NCBI GenBank assembly: GCA_036936605.1 | Contig: JAUPFV010000001.1 | Coordinates: 118,614,771-118,678,770 of the forward strand | Origin: Limnanthes douglasii subsp. nivea | Lineage: Eukaryota > Streptophyta > Magnoliopsida > Brassicales > Limnanthaceae | Direction of reading: 5' to 3' | Length of the DNA stretch: 64,000 nucleotides | Part shown: one piece after another, positions 1 through 11,479 of the stretch | Position numbering within the stretch: position 1 is the stretch's first letter | Layout: each line of letters starts with the position of its first letter | Notes under the pieces: generated by a model | Database searches by the model: none | Told to the model about the DNA's origin: nothing | What the model saw: only the letters and a program-made list of their open reading frames with translations | Made by a program: the position numbers and the translations under genes

Positions 1-19
1 CAGAAATCTTTGCTAAACT

Positions 20-1345
20 CCGAGCTTTTGCCAGAAAGAATTAATGTCAGCAATTCCGTCGATGCTTTAAAAACATCAACCTCATCAACAACAATATTTG
101 GCCCTGCTCCAACAAAATTCTAAGTATCGAACAATTGCGGACTCCTCCTGATGTTGCCGACTTTTTAAGGAGACTAGATGCCCCAGATTTTGAGGTGTTT
201 TTACTCAAGAAAGATCGGGTGTCTAGTAAACGGGTGAAATCGGAGGATTTGTCTAATCCAGAAAATGAATAGGAAAATATCGATGGTGACGCTGTAGACA
301 AAACCTTAGAAGTATTACCCTCAGATCCTAAAACCACTGTCATCCTTAGTGACCCAATCGCAAACGGGGATAAATTTCCTGAAGTCGGCAAAGGGACACA
401 AAAAGGACGTGGTGAAAAAAGAAATAAGAATGCCGCAGCTGAAAAGGGGAATCATACTTCAAACAAAGGATCCAAAGTGAAAATCGTGTTAGATGAATTG
501 CGTTGTGACCCAGCCACTGACCAGATCACCATTCCCACCATGTTCGAACAGTTTGGTGGTACGAAGTCGGCCGCACCTGTCAAGTCTCTGTAAAAGAAAG
601 AGGCTCGGAGGAAATACATTATGCGTGCAAAACTAGGGCATCGGGCCACTCAGGTGATCTTTCTTTGGTGGCCCACCAAGAATATACTCATTGTCAAGAA
701 TCCCGATCCTTCAACATTGCCAGTTGGCACTCAGAGTTCGAACTCTTTTTCCCTTCAATATTCGGACATTCTAGCGAATTACCTGCAAAACATACTTGCC
801 CCCATAGCCCAAAAATAAATAGAGGTAATGAAACTTCAGAAGGAACTTGAAGATCTCAAGAAAAGCATCCCATTAAAATCCTAGGAATCGCAGAACTTAA
901 TTGATCTTGCCAACGCTCGAGCTGGCGCAGCCCAATCTAAGATCCAGGCTTTTGATGTGAAAAAAAAGAGTGGGAAAAATCTGTTTCTCAGGACAAAGAA
1001 GATCGTGCCAAAGCCATTGAAGAATTAGTTGTCCAGAAGCTTCCGAATGGTTATCTTCGCTAGTGATCGACGAAAATGGCTACAAACCTTCACGAACTTC
1101 AAGTGATCGTCGACAAAAGTAAGGAAGAGAACCGTCTTTTTGATGGTACGTGTAAAAACGTTATGGAAGAAGAGGTTGCCAACGGAAGGGCCGACTATGT
1201 TCTAAACTTTCACGAACAGTTTCCCCGGATACCGTTGGGGTCGATGTGGCTAGACATCTCAGAAGAAGATCGTCCAGAAGGCGTTGATTGTACCGACCCT
1301 GTTATCGAATATACTGAATCGTCTAAAGATCCCTCCGATGCTTAA
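20..1345 (+). pseudogene. Antisense-ORF remnant of Tat element A
   Basis: A broken reading frame runs opposite to gag-pol. From about 177 to 818 one frame is open apart from three in-frame stops (near 269, 590 and 818); it is charged, Lys/Glu-rich and low in hydrophobic residues (for example KGRGEKRNKNAAAEKG). It then shifts frame and ends in an 89-codon open stretch at 1076-1345 with an acidic C-terminus. A Leu/Glu/Lys-rich piece near 828-870 (KLQKELEDLKKSIPLK) looks like a coiled coil. Position downstream of integrase and opposite strand match the antisense ORF described for Tat elements such as Grande. Its function is not established; no enzymatic motif is visible. Confidence 0.6.
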
Positions 1346-1535
1346 ACTCTGTTGCTCGGATATGTTGTTTTTTGTTCCTTTAAAAGTTAAGACTTGGTTG
1401 TTTTTGTTATATATTTTCATTCCTATTCGTTTTTTGTACTCTCTGCTCGATATCCTACCATTTTTATAATCAAAAGTGATCAGTTTTCGATGCAAAAGTC
1501 AATGGGTTTTTATATCATATATCGTGTTCAAATTT

Positions 1536-1910
1536 GTGGATCAACTTTTAGCTAAAAAACTATATACTAAGTTCGAACTTGTTGATCAACTTTAGAGTTG
1601 AAAAACCTTGTAACAGGTTCGACTTTGTTGATCAACCTTAATGTTGAAAAAAAATTTAGTATGTCGAATATGTTGATCAACCTTAGAGTTGAAAAAACCC
1701 TTACAAAAAGGTTTGGATATGTTGATCAAACTTGGAGTTGAAAAACCCTTATGAAAAGGTTCGAATATTTTGATCAACCTTAAAGTTGAAAAACCCTTAC
1801 AAAAAGGTTTGAATATGTTGATCAACCTTAAAGTTGAAAAAACTTTTAATAGGTTCGAAGTTGTTGATCAACTTTAATGTTGAAAAACCCTTATAACAAG
1901 GTTCGAAAAT
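1536..1910. repeat. Tandem repeat, about 46-47 bp unit, in the pol-to-3'LTR spacer of element A
   Basis: About eight diverged units each start with the palindrome GTTGATCAAC, followed by TTAGAGTTGAAAAACCC and a purine-rich AAAGGTTCGAATAT tail. Units vary by a few bases in length. Such repeats between integrase and the 3' LTR are common in Tat/Ogre elements. Short ORFs across it only reflect the periodicity and are not genes. Confidence 0.9.
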
Positions 1911-2084
1911 ATAACAACAAGAAACTTGTTTTAAGGCTCTAAAGATTTACTAAACGGGTCGGTTTATATAGACACCTCATCAAAACCTCCCAGTGCCACC
2001 ATGGTAGGAAAGCGTATGTCCCCGACCAAAATTATCTTACAATACGGTTTAAAAAATTAAGAATTAACAATCATTCTAAATACA

Positions 2085-3290
2085 ATTTAAGGTGCTCAAT
2101 GTTCCAAGGGAGTTGTAAAGGTTGACTGAATTTATCTTTTAACCAATAAGTCCCTGACTTTACTTTCTCTATCACCTGATACGGCCCTTCCCAATTGGGT
2201 GTCAATTTCCCCAAATGCTTGTCTTTGGTGTGAAGGAATACTTTTTGCAGTACTTTTTCCCCGACCTTGAAGTCTTTTCTTCAAACTTTTGAAGCATACA
2301 TGCTTCTCATAAGGGTCTGATAATGCAAGGAGCTTAAGTGAGCCCTAGGTCGTTTTTCCTCTATCAGATTCAAAGCCAAAGCTCGGCTTTTACCATTAGC
2401 GCCCTCCTCATAATGATTGAATCTGAAGGATGGGAACATTGTCTTTGCAAGAATTACTGCATCCATGCCATATACCAGTGCATAGGGCGATTTCCGTGTT
2501 CCGGTTCGGGGCGTGGTTCGGTATGCCCATAGCACCTCTTTTAAAAATCCGACCAATTTTGAGCTTTTCCTTCCAAAAGTTTCTTAAGCCCATTGATGAT
2601 CGTCATGTTCGTCACTTTAACCTGCTCATTAGCTTGAGGATGGAATGGAGCCGAGAAACACTGATGTATATTGTTGTTTGAATAAAATTCCCTCATTTCA
2701 TTGCTGTCAAATTGAGGGGCATTATCCATGGTTATCTTCTGAGGAACCCCGTACCAACAACAAATGTTCGACCATAAGAACTTTACCACATCTTTAGCTC
2801 TGGTTCCTGACAGTGGTTCCACTTCGATCCATTTTGAGAAATAATCCACTGCAACCAAAATAGTTTATCTTCATCCGATTGCTAACGAAAGTAGACCTAC
2901 TAAATCTATCTCTCATCTGTTAAATGGTAGACCTTCTGAAATGGACTCGATGGGGACTGTTGGGGTGTGGATTGAATTAGCGAACGTCTGGCAAGTGTCC
3001 CACCTTTTAACTAATTCCTTAGCGTCGACTGTTAGCGTAGGCCAGTAGAATCCTGATAATAGAACTTTCTAATTAGTGTCTTGAATCCGCAATGTGCCGA
3101 CCCTTCACCGTCGTGCAACTCGGATAACACCATTTGTGACTCCTCGTGTCCCAAACACCTTAGTAGAGGTCTACTTGTAGATTTTTTATAAAGGACATTT
3201 CCCAATAATACAAAAGCTCGTGCCTTATATCGAACGCTTTTTGCCAATTTCTTGTCATCGGGCAATACTTCCTCTGCCAAGAACTTTATA
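2085..3290 (-). pseudogene. Gypsy integrase, element A
   Basis: Integrase inserts retrotransposon cDNA into the host genome. The order on the minus strand is: N-terminal zinc-binding remnant (3032-3280, LSELHDGEGSAHCG region), catalytic core (2541-2858) with the first Asp in VAVDYFSKWIE and the second in MDNAPQFDS, then WAYRTTPRTGTRKSPYALVYG (2281-2556), and a GPY/F-like C-terminus near 2085-2270 reading PNWEGPYQVIEKV. The third catalytic residue is lost: the usual GQVEVTN box reads EQVKVTN, Glu to Lys. Frameshifts separate the blocks. The assignment is firm from order and motifs; the protein cannot be active. Confidence 0.92.
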
Positions 3291-3369
3291 ATGTTATTCC
3301 TCTAGTCATCACTTAAAGCTGTTGAAATTTGACATGTTATCTCCGGTCGGTTTTCTAGGTCTTTCTGTT

Positions 3370-3774
3370 TCAAAATAGAAGGATAATCTGAGTTATAATC
3401 CAAGGGTATTCTTCAAAATACGTTGTAGTTTCATAAAAATCTGCGATTGTATTATCCTCCCTACGGACATGCTCGTAAGTAATCTTTTTAAAGGATGAAG
3501 CCAAAAATTTTAAAGCTTCTAAATATTGCACTAACCGCTCTTTTCTCGCCTCGGATTGACTCGTTGCGTGATTAATCAATAGCTGTGAATCGTTTAGTAG
3601 CTGAACGTTCTTGGCTTCAAAAATCTGTGCCAACCCTAAGCCTGCTATTGTTGCCTCATACTCAACTTCGTTGTTCGAAGCCTTGAAGTCGAAGCAAATC
3701 TCCTGATGTATTGCAATCCACTGAGGATGTAGAAATCTGGACACCGCCCCCACATCCGTTAATACTTGATCCAC
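3370..3774 (-). pseudogene. Second (extra) RNase H domain, element A
   Basis: The 134-codon frame carries the RNase H signature: KASNNEVEYEATIAGLGLA with the conserved Glu, then LLNDSQLLINHAT with the conserved Asp, and a C-terminal EDNTIADF piece. Tat elements are known to carry an additional RNase H between RT-RNase H and integrase, and this position fits. The protein would degrade the RNA strand of the RNA/DNA hybrid during cDNA synthesis. The upstream end is degraded, so the first catalytic Asp is not clearly seen. Confidence 0.85.
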
Positions 3775-3815
3775 CGTCGGTTCTGACTATCCACTCATCT
3801 GAATCTTTTTCTGGC

Positions 3816-5215
3816 TCAACTACTATGTCCTACTGGTCTACAGAAGTGAAACTCTACTAAAATATCTGCTAGAGTTTTCCCTTTAATAGTTATTCTTGAT
3901 TTGAAATCAATATCAAAGTCCCCCAGCTCTACCGACCACTTTGACATACGCCCTGAAATATCAGGTCGTTGTAACACACTTTTTAAGAGGAAAGCAATCC
4001 GAACCATAATAAAGTAGCCTTGAAAATAAGGTCACATTTTTCTAGCAGCCGTTACCAGAGCCACTGCTAACTTTTGAAGCTTCAAATACCGTTTTTTAGC
4101 ATCCAGTTAACTTTTACTTACATAGTAAACAGGTTTAGAAACCCTATCCTCTTCTCGAACTAAAGTCGTGCTTACCGTATGATTCGAAACCGCTATATAT
4201 GGAAACAAAATCTCTCGGGGTAATGGTTTTGTCAATAGCGTTGGGATGACAAATAACTTTTGATATTGAAGAAAGCCTCAGTACACTCAAGTGTCCAGTT
4301 AAAATTCTTAGCATTCCTTAACACTTGGACGAAAGGTGCGCATTTGTCAGAGGATCGCAAGATGAATCTGTTCAGTGCAGATTCCCTGGGGGTGCCATAC
4401 TATTCAAAGCGTTCAGCCGGACTAAATCTGCTTCTATCTATTTCTCGCGGATTACGAACCCTAGGAATTTTACGGACCGAACTCCAAAGGAGCATTTCTC
4501 TCGATTCATCTTGAGGTTTACTTTAGCGAGATTCTTGAACGTTTCCTTAAGGTTGGCAAAATAGTTTTCATCAGTAACACTTTTGACCAACATGTCATCA
4601 ATGTAAACCTCAACATTTTGTCTGATCTATCCTTCAAAAACTTTATTAACCATCCTCTAATAAGTAGCCCCCGCGTTTTTCAGACCAAAAAGCTTAACCT
4701 TATAACAGTATAATCCTCTCCCTGTGATAAATGTGGTGCTTTCCTGATCTCTCGGATCTAATTTTATCTGGTTGTACCCCGTGTAAGCATCCATAACAAC
4801 TTGTTCCCAGATGTCGAATCTACCTGCTGGTCAATCCTTGGCATGGGAAATGGGTCCTTAGGACAAGCTCTGTTAAGGTCCGTAAAGTCTACGCACATTC
4901 TCCATTTTTCGTTCTTCTTTTTTACTAAGACTGAATTTGATTTCCACCCAGATATAGGGACTCCCTGAGGTGTCCTACCTTAGTTAACCTTTCCAGTTCT
5001 GAGATAATCGCCTCTGCCTTTTCTTGGGAAAAGGCTCGACGTTTTTGAGTTATGGGTCGAACATTTGGATTTATGGACAATTGATGATAAATAACATTCT
5101 CATGAACCTCTATAACATCCTCTGAACACCAGGCGAACAAATATAACTTCTGTCTGAGAAAAGAAGTCAACGTTTTCCGAAAAGGGGGGGGGGGTAGATT
5201 TACACCAATCTTCAA
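3816..5215 (-). pseudogene. Reverse transcriptase with connecting RNase H, element A
   Basis: On the minus strand the N-terminal RT part (4925-5215) shows the usual NPNVRPITQKRRAFSQEKAEAI block. The catalytic box reads YIDDMLVKS around 4580-4610, followed by LAKVNLKMNREKCSFGVRSVKFLGF. The end (3816-4007) is the RPDISGRMSKWSVELGDFDIDF and IKGKTLADILVEF connection seen in Tat elements. At least three frame changes occur. An 11-G run at 5184-5194 (11 Cs in the sense strand) is a likely slippage site. The role would be copying element RNA into cDNA; this copy is not translatable. Confidence 0.92.
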
Positions 5216-5329
5216 AACGTTTCCCTTAGAAAACTCGTAACTTTCGCAATTCTCGTCACTAAGAAATAACCTTGGGGTCTCTCTACGATCATATACAAGC
5301 TCTGATCCAAGGGCCGACCCTACTAATTG

Positions 5330-5997
5330 CTAATTTCTTGCGTCGACCATTTCCTTATTCGATTTTGCCGCCAACGCTGCTCGGTAACATTCTCTTGCTG
5401 TCTTTTGGCTGCTCCTGATAATACCAACGTTATTTCCGATCACATATTTCACGCACTGGTGAATCGTAGAAGTGACAACATGCATCATTGACAACCAAGA
5501 TCGACCAAAAATTACGTTATGCGACGTATGGGCGTCTACCACTACAAATAAAACCGTTACTTCCTTTTTAAAATGTATCTGTCCCAGCTAGACCACGCCT
5601 TCAAACTCGCCGGCTACTTATGCCGACGCTCCCGTGAAACCAACAATAATCCGATATGATTTGAAGATTACCGGATGCTTATTAAATTTTGAAAAAGTTG
5701 ACAAAAAATGATGTTTTCCAAACTTCCAATGTCCACCAATATCCTCTGAACTTCTTCACCAACGATCGCTGCTACAATTACGACCGCGTCTTCATGAGGT
5801 CCAACAATGTATCTCATGTCATCATCATTGAAACACAGGATGAGAGATGGGTTCTGATATAAGTGTGGCGAGGTTCTTGCTTCTAACTGCGTAGCCAGAT
5901 TGACCACATGCCTCTTCCGAGAAGAGTTGGTGATCTCTACCATGGAATCACCATAAAAAATAGTTAGAGATTTAAAAAACTTGCACAAGTCGCTCAC
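5330..5997 (-). pseudogene. Retropepsin-like aspartic protease region, element A
   Basis: The frame at 5668-5997 contains GPHEDAVVIVAAIVGEEVQ followed by RILVDIGSLENIIF, which aligns with the gypsy protease active site (ILVDSGSSADILF in relatives). The middle residue of the D-S/T-G triad is Ile here, so the active site is probably damaged. The next frame, 5330-5542, has the downstream block VDAHTSHNVIFGRSWL and ARECYRAAL typical of Tat elements. The enzyme would cleave the Gag-Pol polyprotein. The same region exists in element B at about 11.6-12.2 kb. Confidence 0.85.
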
Positions 5998-6140
5998 ATT
6001 TTCTCATTTTGCAGATGCTACTTCTTCAATTACTCCAATCACATTTTTGTTTTTGTCTAGGTCCAAATACTAAGTGGATATGTCGAACAAGTCAGTGAGC
6101 TCGAAGATCATCAGAGCAGTTTCCTGCTTCGACACTGTTA

Positions 6141-7270
6141 CTAGTTGTTTTGACACTCCACTTGTTGAGCTTGTTTTTTCACATATTCTAACAACTTCCC
6201 ATTGTTAATTAGCACATGCACTTCTTTCTTTACCGCGATGCAATCAATGTCGTGGCCTACATCCTCATGATACCTACGGTATCCATTGTTTTGGCTATCG
6301 CGAGGAGTCTTGATCGGAAAAGGCTTCAAGAAATGCACGATTTTCCTTGATTTGTCAAAAATAGTTGCAACACATTCGGTCAAATCTACATAGTGGTCCA
6401 GTCGAACCCATTTGTTTGATATGGATCGATACAAATTTCCTTGGTAGTTATTTTGTACTCTTTGCGTCGGAGTCCCCGAGCCTTTCCCGCTCGACTGTTG
6501 TGTTACTGGTGCCACAATAGTTATTGGTTGTGGTTGGGAAAACGAAGCTGTCTTTTGCAGATTTTTCTGATATGATACCACCGAAGCTTGCACAATTTGT
6601 TGGATTTGTGCTGCCAATTCTGACACTTCAATCTATTTAATTAGTATCTGCTTTTCTACATGAGCTAACAAGGCAGAAAAAGTAAAACCTTGTGTTTTCG
6701 TTATCGATTGCTTCATCGGACCATGTAACAAACCTAATCTTTAACCCGTTAAGGCCACACTCTCATCGCAATAATTAAAATTGGTTTTTGCATCTACATA
6801 ACGTCAGGTATAATCCCTCAAAATTTCTCCAACCCTTTGTCGGCAATTCACGATTGTGTCACCATTGGCTCGGAAGTTCTTGCTTCGTACAAATTATTGT
6901 CTGAACATCAGCCAAAACATGCCAAAGTTTTTTATGCATCCCTGAGGCAGCCGACTATACCATTTTGACGCTTGATCTTTGAACGTCATCGAAAACGCTC
7001 GACAGATTAACTTATCATAGTTATCAAAACTCAACATGAAGTTCTTAAAAGCTTTCAGGTGGTTATCTGGGTCTTTATTTCCATCATATTTTTCCAGTTT
7101 TGAGATATCAAATTTCTTCGGGAGATATCCTTAAAAAATTTCGTCTGAGAGGGGAGATGATCTCCAATTATGTCTGAACCCAAAAAATCCACTACTTAAC
7201 CCTTCTGCATGGGTTGCATATAGCCTTTCTTCAAGTGGGTTTGAGAATTGGCTTCTGACCCTGTAACCGT
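6141..7270 (-). pseudogene. Gag, element A
   Basis: The minus strand encodes a Retrotrans_gag core at about 6800-7120 (KFDISKLEKYDGNKDP, then FKAFKNFMLSF-like and ASKWYSRLPQG). The 161-codon frame 6141-6626 follows, with EVSELAAQIQQIVQA, a Ser/Thr/Gln-rich linker, and a terminal YHEDVGHDIDCIAVKKEV block equivalent to the YHRDHGHDTEDC segment of Tat Gag. Stops interrupt the core. Gag would form the virus-like particle. The stretch 7271-7696 is leader or degraded N-terminus with no clear domain. Confidence 0.88.
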
Positions 7271-7696
7271 AGGTTTGGCTCCTTGATGGAAACTGAAACT
7301 GCGGGACATTTTGTTGTTCTCTATTAACTGTGATTGCACCTTCCTTTTCTATGGAAATGAGAGTAACTTTGTTGACATTGTCCCCTTGAGGTTTTTGGTT
7401 ATTTTTGCTCAGTGCGACTTACGTCTTCGAATTTCTTGCTCTCTAATCATTATTTTATCCTTCTTGAAGCATCAGACATCCCGGTCTGGAGAAGATGACT
7501 CGTATATGTCTTCCTTAGTTGAATATTTATATCCGTGCTTGGCTCGCAGTCCAGACTTTTTCCTTGAACCGTCGTCGTGCCTTCACACTCGAGCTCTGCC
7601 TTTATAAAAATCAGCCTCATCGTGATTGGTAGCACGATTATCCTTTTTTACTTGAGTAGAGATTTTGGAGAACCTGATCTCCAGGTATCACTAGTT

Positions 7697-7713
7697 CCCA
7701 CTTACGGCACCAA
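7697..7713 (-). promoter_or_regulatory. Primer-binding site, element A
   Basis: The minus strand reads TTGGTGCCGTAAGTGGG directly after the LTR end. The equivalent site of element B reads GTGGCGCTGTCTGTGGG, and both continue with similar sequence (GTGATACC, then AGGTTCTCC). The position next to an LTR ending in CA and the TGGYGCYGT start identify it as the tRNA primer site. The exact tRNA was not determined. Confidence 0.75.
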
Positions 7714-8038
7714 TGTTGTTTCTAGATTTATCTGGGCTGATTATTGAATATCGTGTATAGTGGAATTGTGCCAGGAGAATAAGTACAAAGTTTAGAGAGA
7801 GAAATTAGTCAAAATCAAGTACTAATGATTAGAAAGTACTATTTTCCCAAACTGGATCTTTCCTTATATAGTGCCAATGGTGGGCTCCACTGCCACATGC
7901 TATGTTTATACTAATTACATATTGGCCCTCACATTTACACTTGTTTCTTATATTTCCTAACTTTACAAATAAGCCTTTATATGTATTTACATTATCAATT
8001 AAGCCCCTTAATAATCTTGTCATTTTATGCTCTTATCA
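7714..8038 (-). repeat. 5' LTR of element A with promoter
   Basis: The segment starts TGTTG and ends TTATCA, so it has TG...CA ends on either strand, and it abuts the primer-binding site. A TATA box (TATATAAGG on the minus strand, 7863-7870) lies about 150 bp from the inner edge, with GC-richer sequence upstream. Length is about 325 bp. The outer boundary at 8038 is chosen by the CA terminus and by comparison with element B's LTR of similar size; the partner LTR is not in the window. Confidence 0.65.
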
Positions 8039-9204
8039 GGTTGAACTATGTATTGAGTATTCTAAATGTTACTATATGAGAATAATACATTATTTTTAAT
8101 ATTCATTTAATGAAGTAAAACACTAACGCTTACATTTTATGTTATGGTTGTCTTGAAAGAATCATTTGTTTGTCTAAAATGAAGGTACAATCTTTTCATA
8201 TTAATTGAAGTTTTCTTGATATAAAAACTTTTTATATATAATATCTAGTTATCTTTGAATTTAAATATGATCCAAGTGAAAGATTGTAAGGATATCCTGT
8301 ATTAGAATTTCTCGTCGCATGTAGATTGACTATCCAATCTTATTTTTATATAAGTCTAATTATTGTATATAATCAACCTAAAATTTATTTAATCCACAAA
8401 TAACAAGATATGAAGCATCATTGATATTTATACTAAATTGATGGATTATTTGAAGAGAATAAAGTTGGGGGTTCTTAATAGAACATTCAAAAATATACCA
8501 AGGCTTCTATTTAATATAGTATCCAAAATCCTAAGTATAAATAGAAACGTAAACCTTAACATTCAATATACGAGATTATTATTCTTTATTTTGAGTAGCT
8601 CTCTGTTTTTCTCTCTAAATAAAGATACAATTATTCATCAAGTCGATCCCATCATATGCTATTATTAATTTTCAAAAGACAATAAATAAAGCGACTTGCA
8701 TTACGTAGGATTATCTTTAACTGTCTCAACATCCAAGACTTATATTTGCAAATTAAGAAAAATAACAAATTAATGAATACAATTTTTTTTCTTTTTTCTA
8801 GATATTCAAATAATAAAGAATAAAACTCTAATCCTTTAGGATTTCTAACCCTATAACTTCAACACTTACGACTTTAAACATTTTGCTTTGAGTCCTTAAT
8901 TATTTTATTCTTACTTGAGTTGATTTAATATGTTTTCAACTACTCTGTATATGTATTTTAATTATACCTCTTAATGCTCATTAATGGACATGTCATTATT
9001 ATCACTTTTCATTAAGTGTAGGGTATATATTCTCTTCTCACTTTTAACGTAAGTTAACAAATATAGTTATTGAGATAATATTTAAATATTATTTATTGAT
9101 CACGTCAAAATAAATCATTATAATGAGAATAATTTGGTAGGCATGCTACAATATTTTTAAACACTAAAAACAATTGTTTGAAGACCACCAATAGAAAACT
9201 ACTA
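8039..9204. other. AT-rich intergenic stretch, no gene recognised
   Basis: No protein domain was found in six frames. A small 76-codon frame at 8438-8668 has no recognisable family. A TATA-like TATAAATA (8536-8543) followed by a CT-rich leader-like run (CTCTCTGTTTTTCTCTC, about 8600) resembles an old LTR promoter, but no partner repeat was seen. Confidence 0.6.
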
Positions 9205-9494
9205 CTCCCTCCGTTCCACTTTATAGGTCGTTTTAGACAAATTTTAAAATCTCAATTTGATAGTCGTTCTCACTTATCAAGAGAGCATTAATTACAGTCA
9301 ACTAATTATTTTCTTCTATTAGCCAATCAATTTTCTTTATGTACTTTCTTTAATAAGAAAGAAAAAACTATACACCACTTTAAACCAATAAAAATGATTG
9401 TTTTTTAGCTTTCTACACGAAAAGAAAACAATCATTGCTTTTATTAATACTCGTGTAAAATCTTTAAACGTCCATTATAATGGAATGGTGGGAG
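9205..9494. mobile_element. Stowaway-type MITE (Tc1/mariner), 290 bp
   Basis: It begins CTCCCTCCGTTCCA and ends in the imperfect inverse (TGGAATGGTGGGAG), and is bounded on both sides by TA (9203-9204 and 9495-9496), the target duplication of Tc1/mariner elements. The terminal similarity continues inward about 40 bp with gaps, and the interior holds a further inverted pair around ATGATTGTTTT (9390s) and AAAACAATCATTG (9430s). It is non-coding and depends on a transposase elsewhere. Confidence 0.92.
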
Positions 9495-9496
9495 TA

Positions 9497-11040
9497 CTTG
9501 ATTGATAACTTAGACACCTCTATGTTTGAACATTTTGCAACACTGTCCAATAAAGACAAATATCAGATCTACTAGAAGGAAAACAAATCAAAACTTTAAA
9601 AACATATATATATATATATATATATATAATCATAAGATATATGTCATATATAGATATTAAATAATTTGAATAGAAGAACAATCATGAAGAAACTTAAACA
9701 TAACTAATTATTAATAATAAATCACATTTGACATTTGACCATTGATCATTGGTTATTAACTATAACATCAGTGACTCACACATTACTATAAGTTGGATGA
9801 TGTTGGTTAGAATTTTGGTTAGAATTTTTGGTAGTTGATGACAAATTGATACATATATAATTTGAAGATTTTTTTCTGAACCATATGCAAAACAAAAGAA
9901 ACGTGGAATGTATGTCATCTTAGAATGGATTATTAGATTTGTATTTTAGCTATTGACCCACGTATTATCATATTATATGATATGCTACTGATATAACTTG
10001 AGACCAATTTCACTTAGTGACAGTGTTACCAAGAGAATTTCACTTTATTAAATGACCATACTTCTAAAGGCCCTGTACTTTGAGTCTATTAAGGATCGAG
10101 TCGTTAGCTTTTGATTGCATGAGATCTAAAAGATAACGATACTTCTAAGGTATATGATATGGATTCTATTTTATATGTTTTTATATTTATTTTCCACCTA
10201 ATAAATATCAGTAGAGCTATCGATAGAGATAATACAGTGTTTATGAATAATTATATGAAGATGAAACATATTTTTTTTATATCTCAATGGAAACTTGATA
10301 TTTTTAATTAGTAGTTGTTAATGTATGGATAAAATATGATAGTTTGTTACAACAAAAGCAATACATAACTTACTAAGTAAGGTATATTAAAAACTCCCAA
10401 GAACCATATAACATTTCATATATATTTCTAATAGCTCAATAATGGTTATAGTTAGCATAAAGGAAGAACATAAAAACATTTTGATATATTACATTTTTTT
10501 TCATACTTATTTTGTGCATAAAATTATAGATAGAGAGACCATTTGAGTTAAAGGTAGTTTCAATGGTAATGATGTAAAATATTATAATTAAACTTGTAAG
10601 TAGATTACATAATTTGGTTTCTAAAATATAAATATAGACTTATTTGTTAGTGACAATTTGAATATGATTTATAAAATAAAATAAAAAATTTGATAGAAAA
10701 AATATTTAAATGTGTATTTAAGGCTACATATCATGTAATTTATATGGTAAATATGAAACAAATACTATCTATTAATAATTATGAGAGGATAATCCATAAC
10801 ATATATTTGTATATTACGTCTTCGAGAAAGGTATTAATTAATTACATCGAAAAATATTTTCTTATATCTAATGATGATTTTTGAAGGTGAAGAAAGAATA
10901 TGCAGGTCTAAATATTGGATTCCTAGTTTCCTATATATATAAAAGTTTGTTTTGATTCAAAAAATTATTTGCATCTAAAAATATTATCTCTTTGATGTTT
11001 TAAAATGAGATTCATTATGTCATTCTTATATTAAAAAATA
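9497..11040. other. AT-rich intergenic stretch with (AT)n
   Basis: No coding domain was seen. There is a 25-base AT dinucleotide run at 9604-9628. The 64-codon frame at 10690-10884 has AT-driven composition (Ile, Lys, Asn, Tyr) and no recognised similarity. Confidence 0.6.
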
Positions 11041-11330
11041 TTCTAAAACCATTTTAGGTAGCCCCATGCATTCTTCAGACCGAACGATACAACGTGTTAT
11101 CCTGATCTTTCGGGTCTAATCTTATTTACTTTTATCTCGTATAAGCGTAAATGAAAGATAGCAGCTTGTTCTCCGGTGTCAAATCCACTAGTTGGATGGG
11201 ATTGGCCGTCTATGGCAGGTATTGGGAATCACGGATAATCCCTACCTTCGTTAGTATATCAACCTTGGTAATAATAACTCAGCTTTCTCTTGAGAAACAA
11301 ATCTTCGTTTTTGAATGAATGATCGGACAT
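11041..11330 (-). pseudogene. Reverse transcriptase fragment, element B
   Basis: The stretch aligns with element A around 4660-5070: phrases such as CCTGATCTTTCGGGTCTAAT, CTCGTATAAGCGTAAATG and GCTTGTTCTCCGGTGTCAAA have matching counterparts in A at about 4740-4815. The region between is shortened, and the catalytic YIDD part and everything downstream is missing. No open frame of useful length remains. Confidence 0.75.
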
Positions 11331-11479
11331 TTCGTCGTACGACCAGACTATGACAAATTACGCTATCGGGGACCCCTGTCATATCCTCCAAACACTAGGA
11401 GAAAAAATGTATCTTTTCTTAAGGAAAGAAATCATTTTTTTACCAAACCGAAAACGACAAGTTCGTTCAAATATTCAAG

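Larger units (their letters stand above)
1..8038 (-). mobile_element. Tat-lineage Ty3/gypsy LTR retrotransposon, element A (3' end outside window)
   Basis: Read on the minus strand from right to left the order is LTR, primer-binding site, gag, protease, reverse transcriptase, RNase H, integrase, a tandem-repeat spacer, and an ORF on the opposite strand. This order, the extra RNase H next to integrase, the repeat spacer and the antisense ORF are known hallmarks of the plant Tat branch (Grande/Retand/Ogre relatives). Every coding part carries stops or frameshifts, so the copy is dead. The second LTR would lie before base 1, so target duplication and LTR divergence cannot be judged. Confidence 0.88.

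Noticed and set aside
1592..1825. 77-codon minus-strand ORF with repeated INIFKPFCKGFST-like text
   Set aside because: It is a translation of the 46-bp spacer repeat of Tat element A, not a gene.
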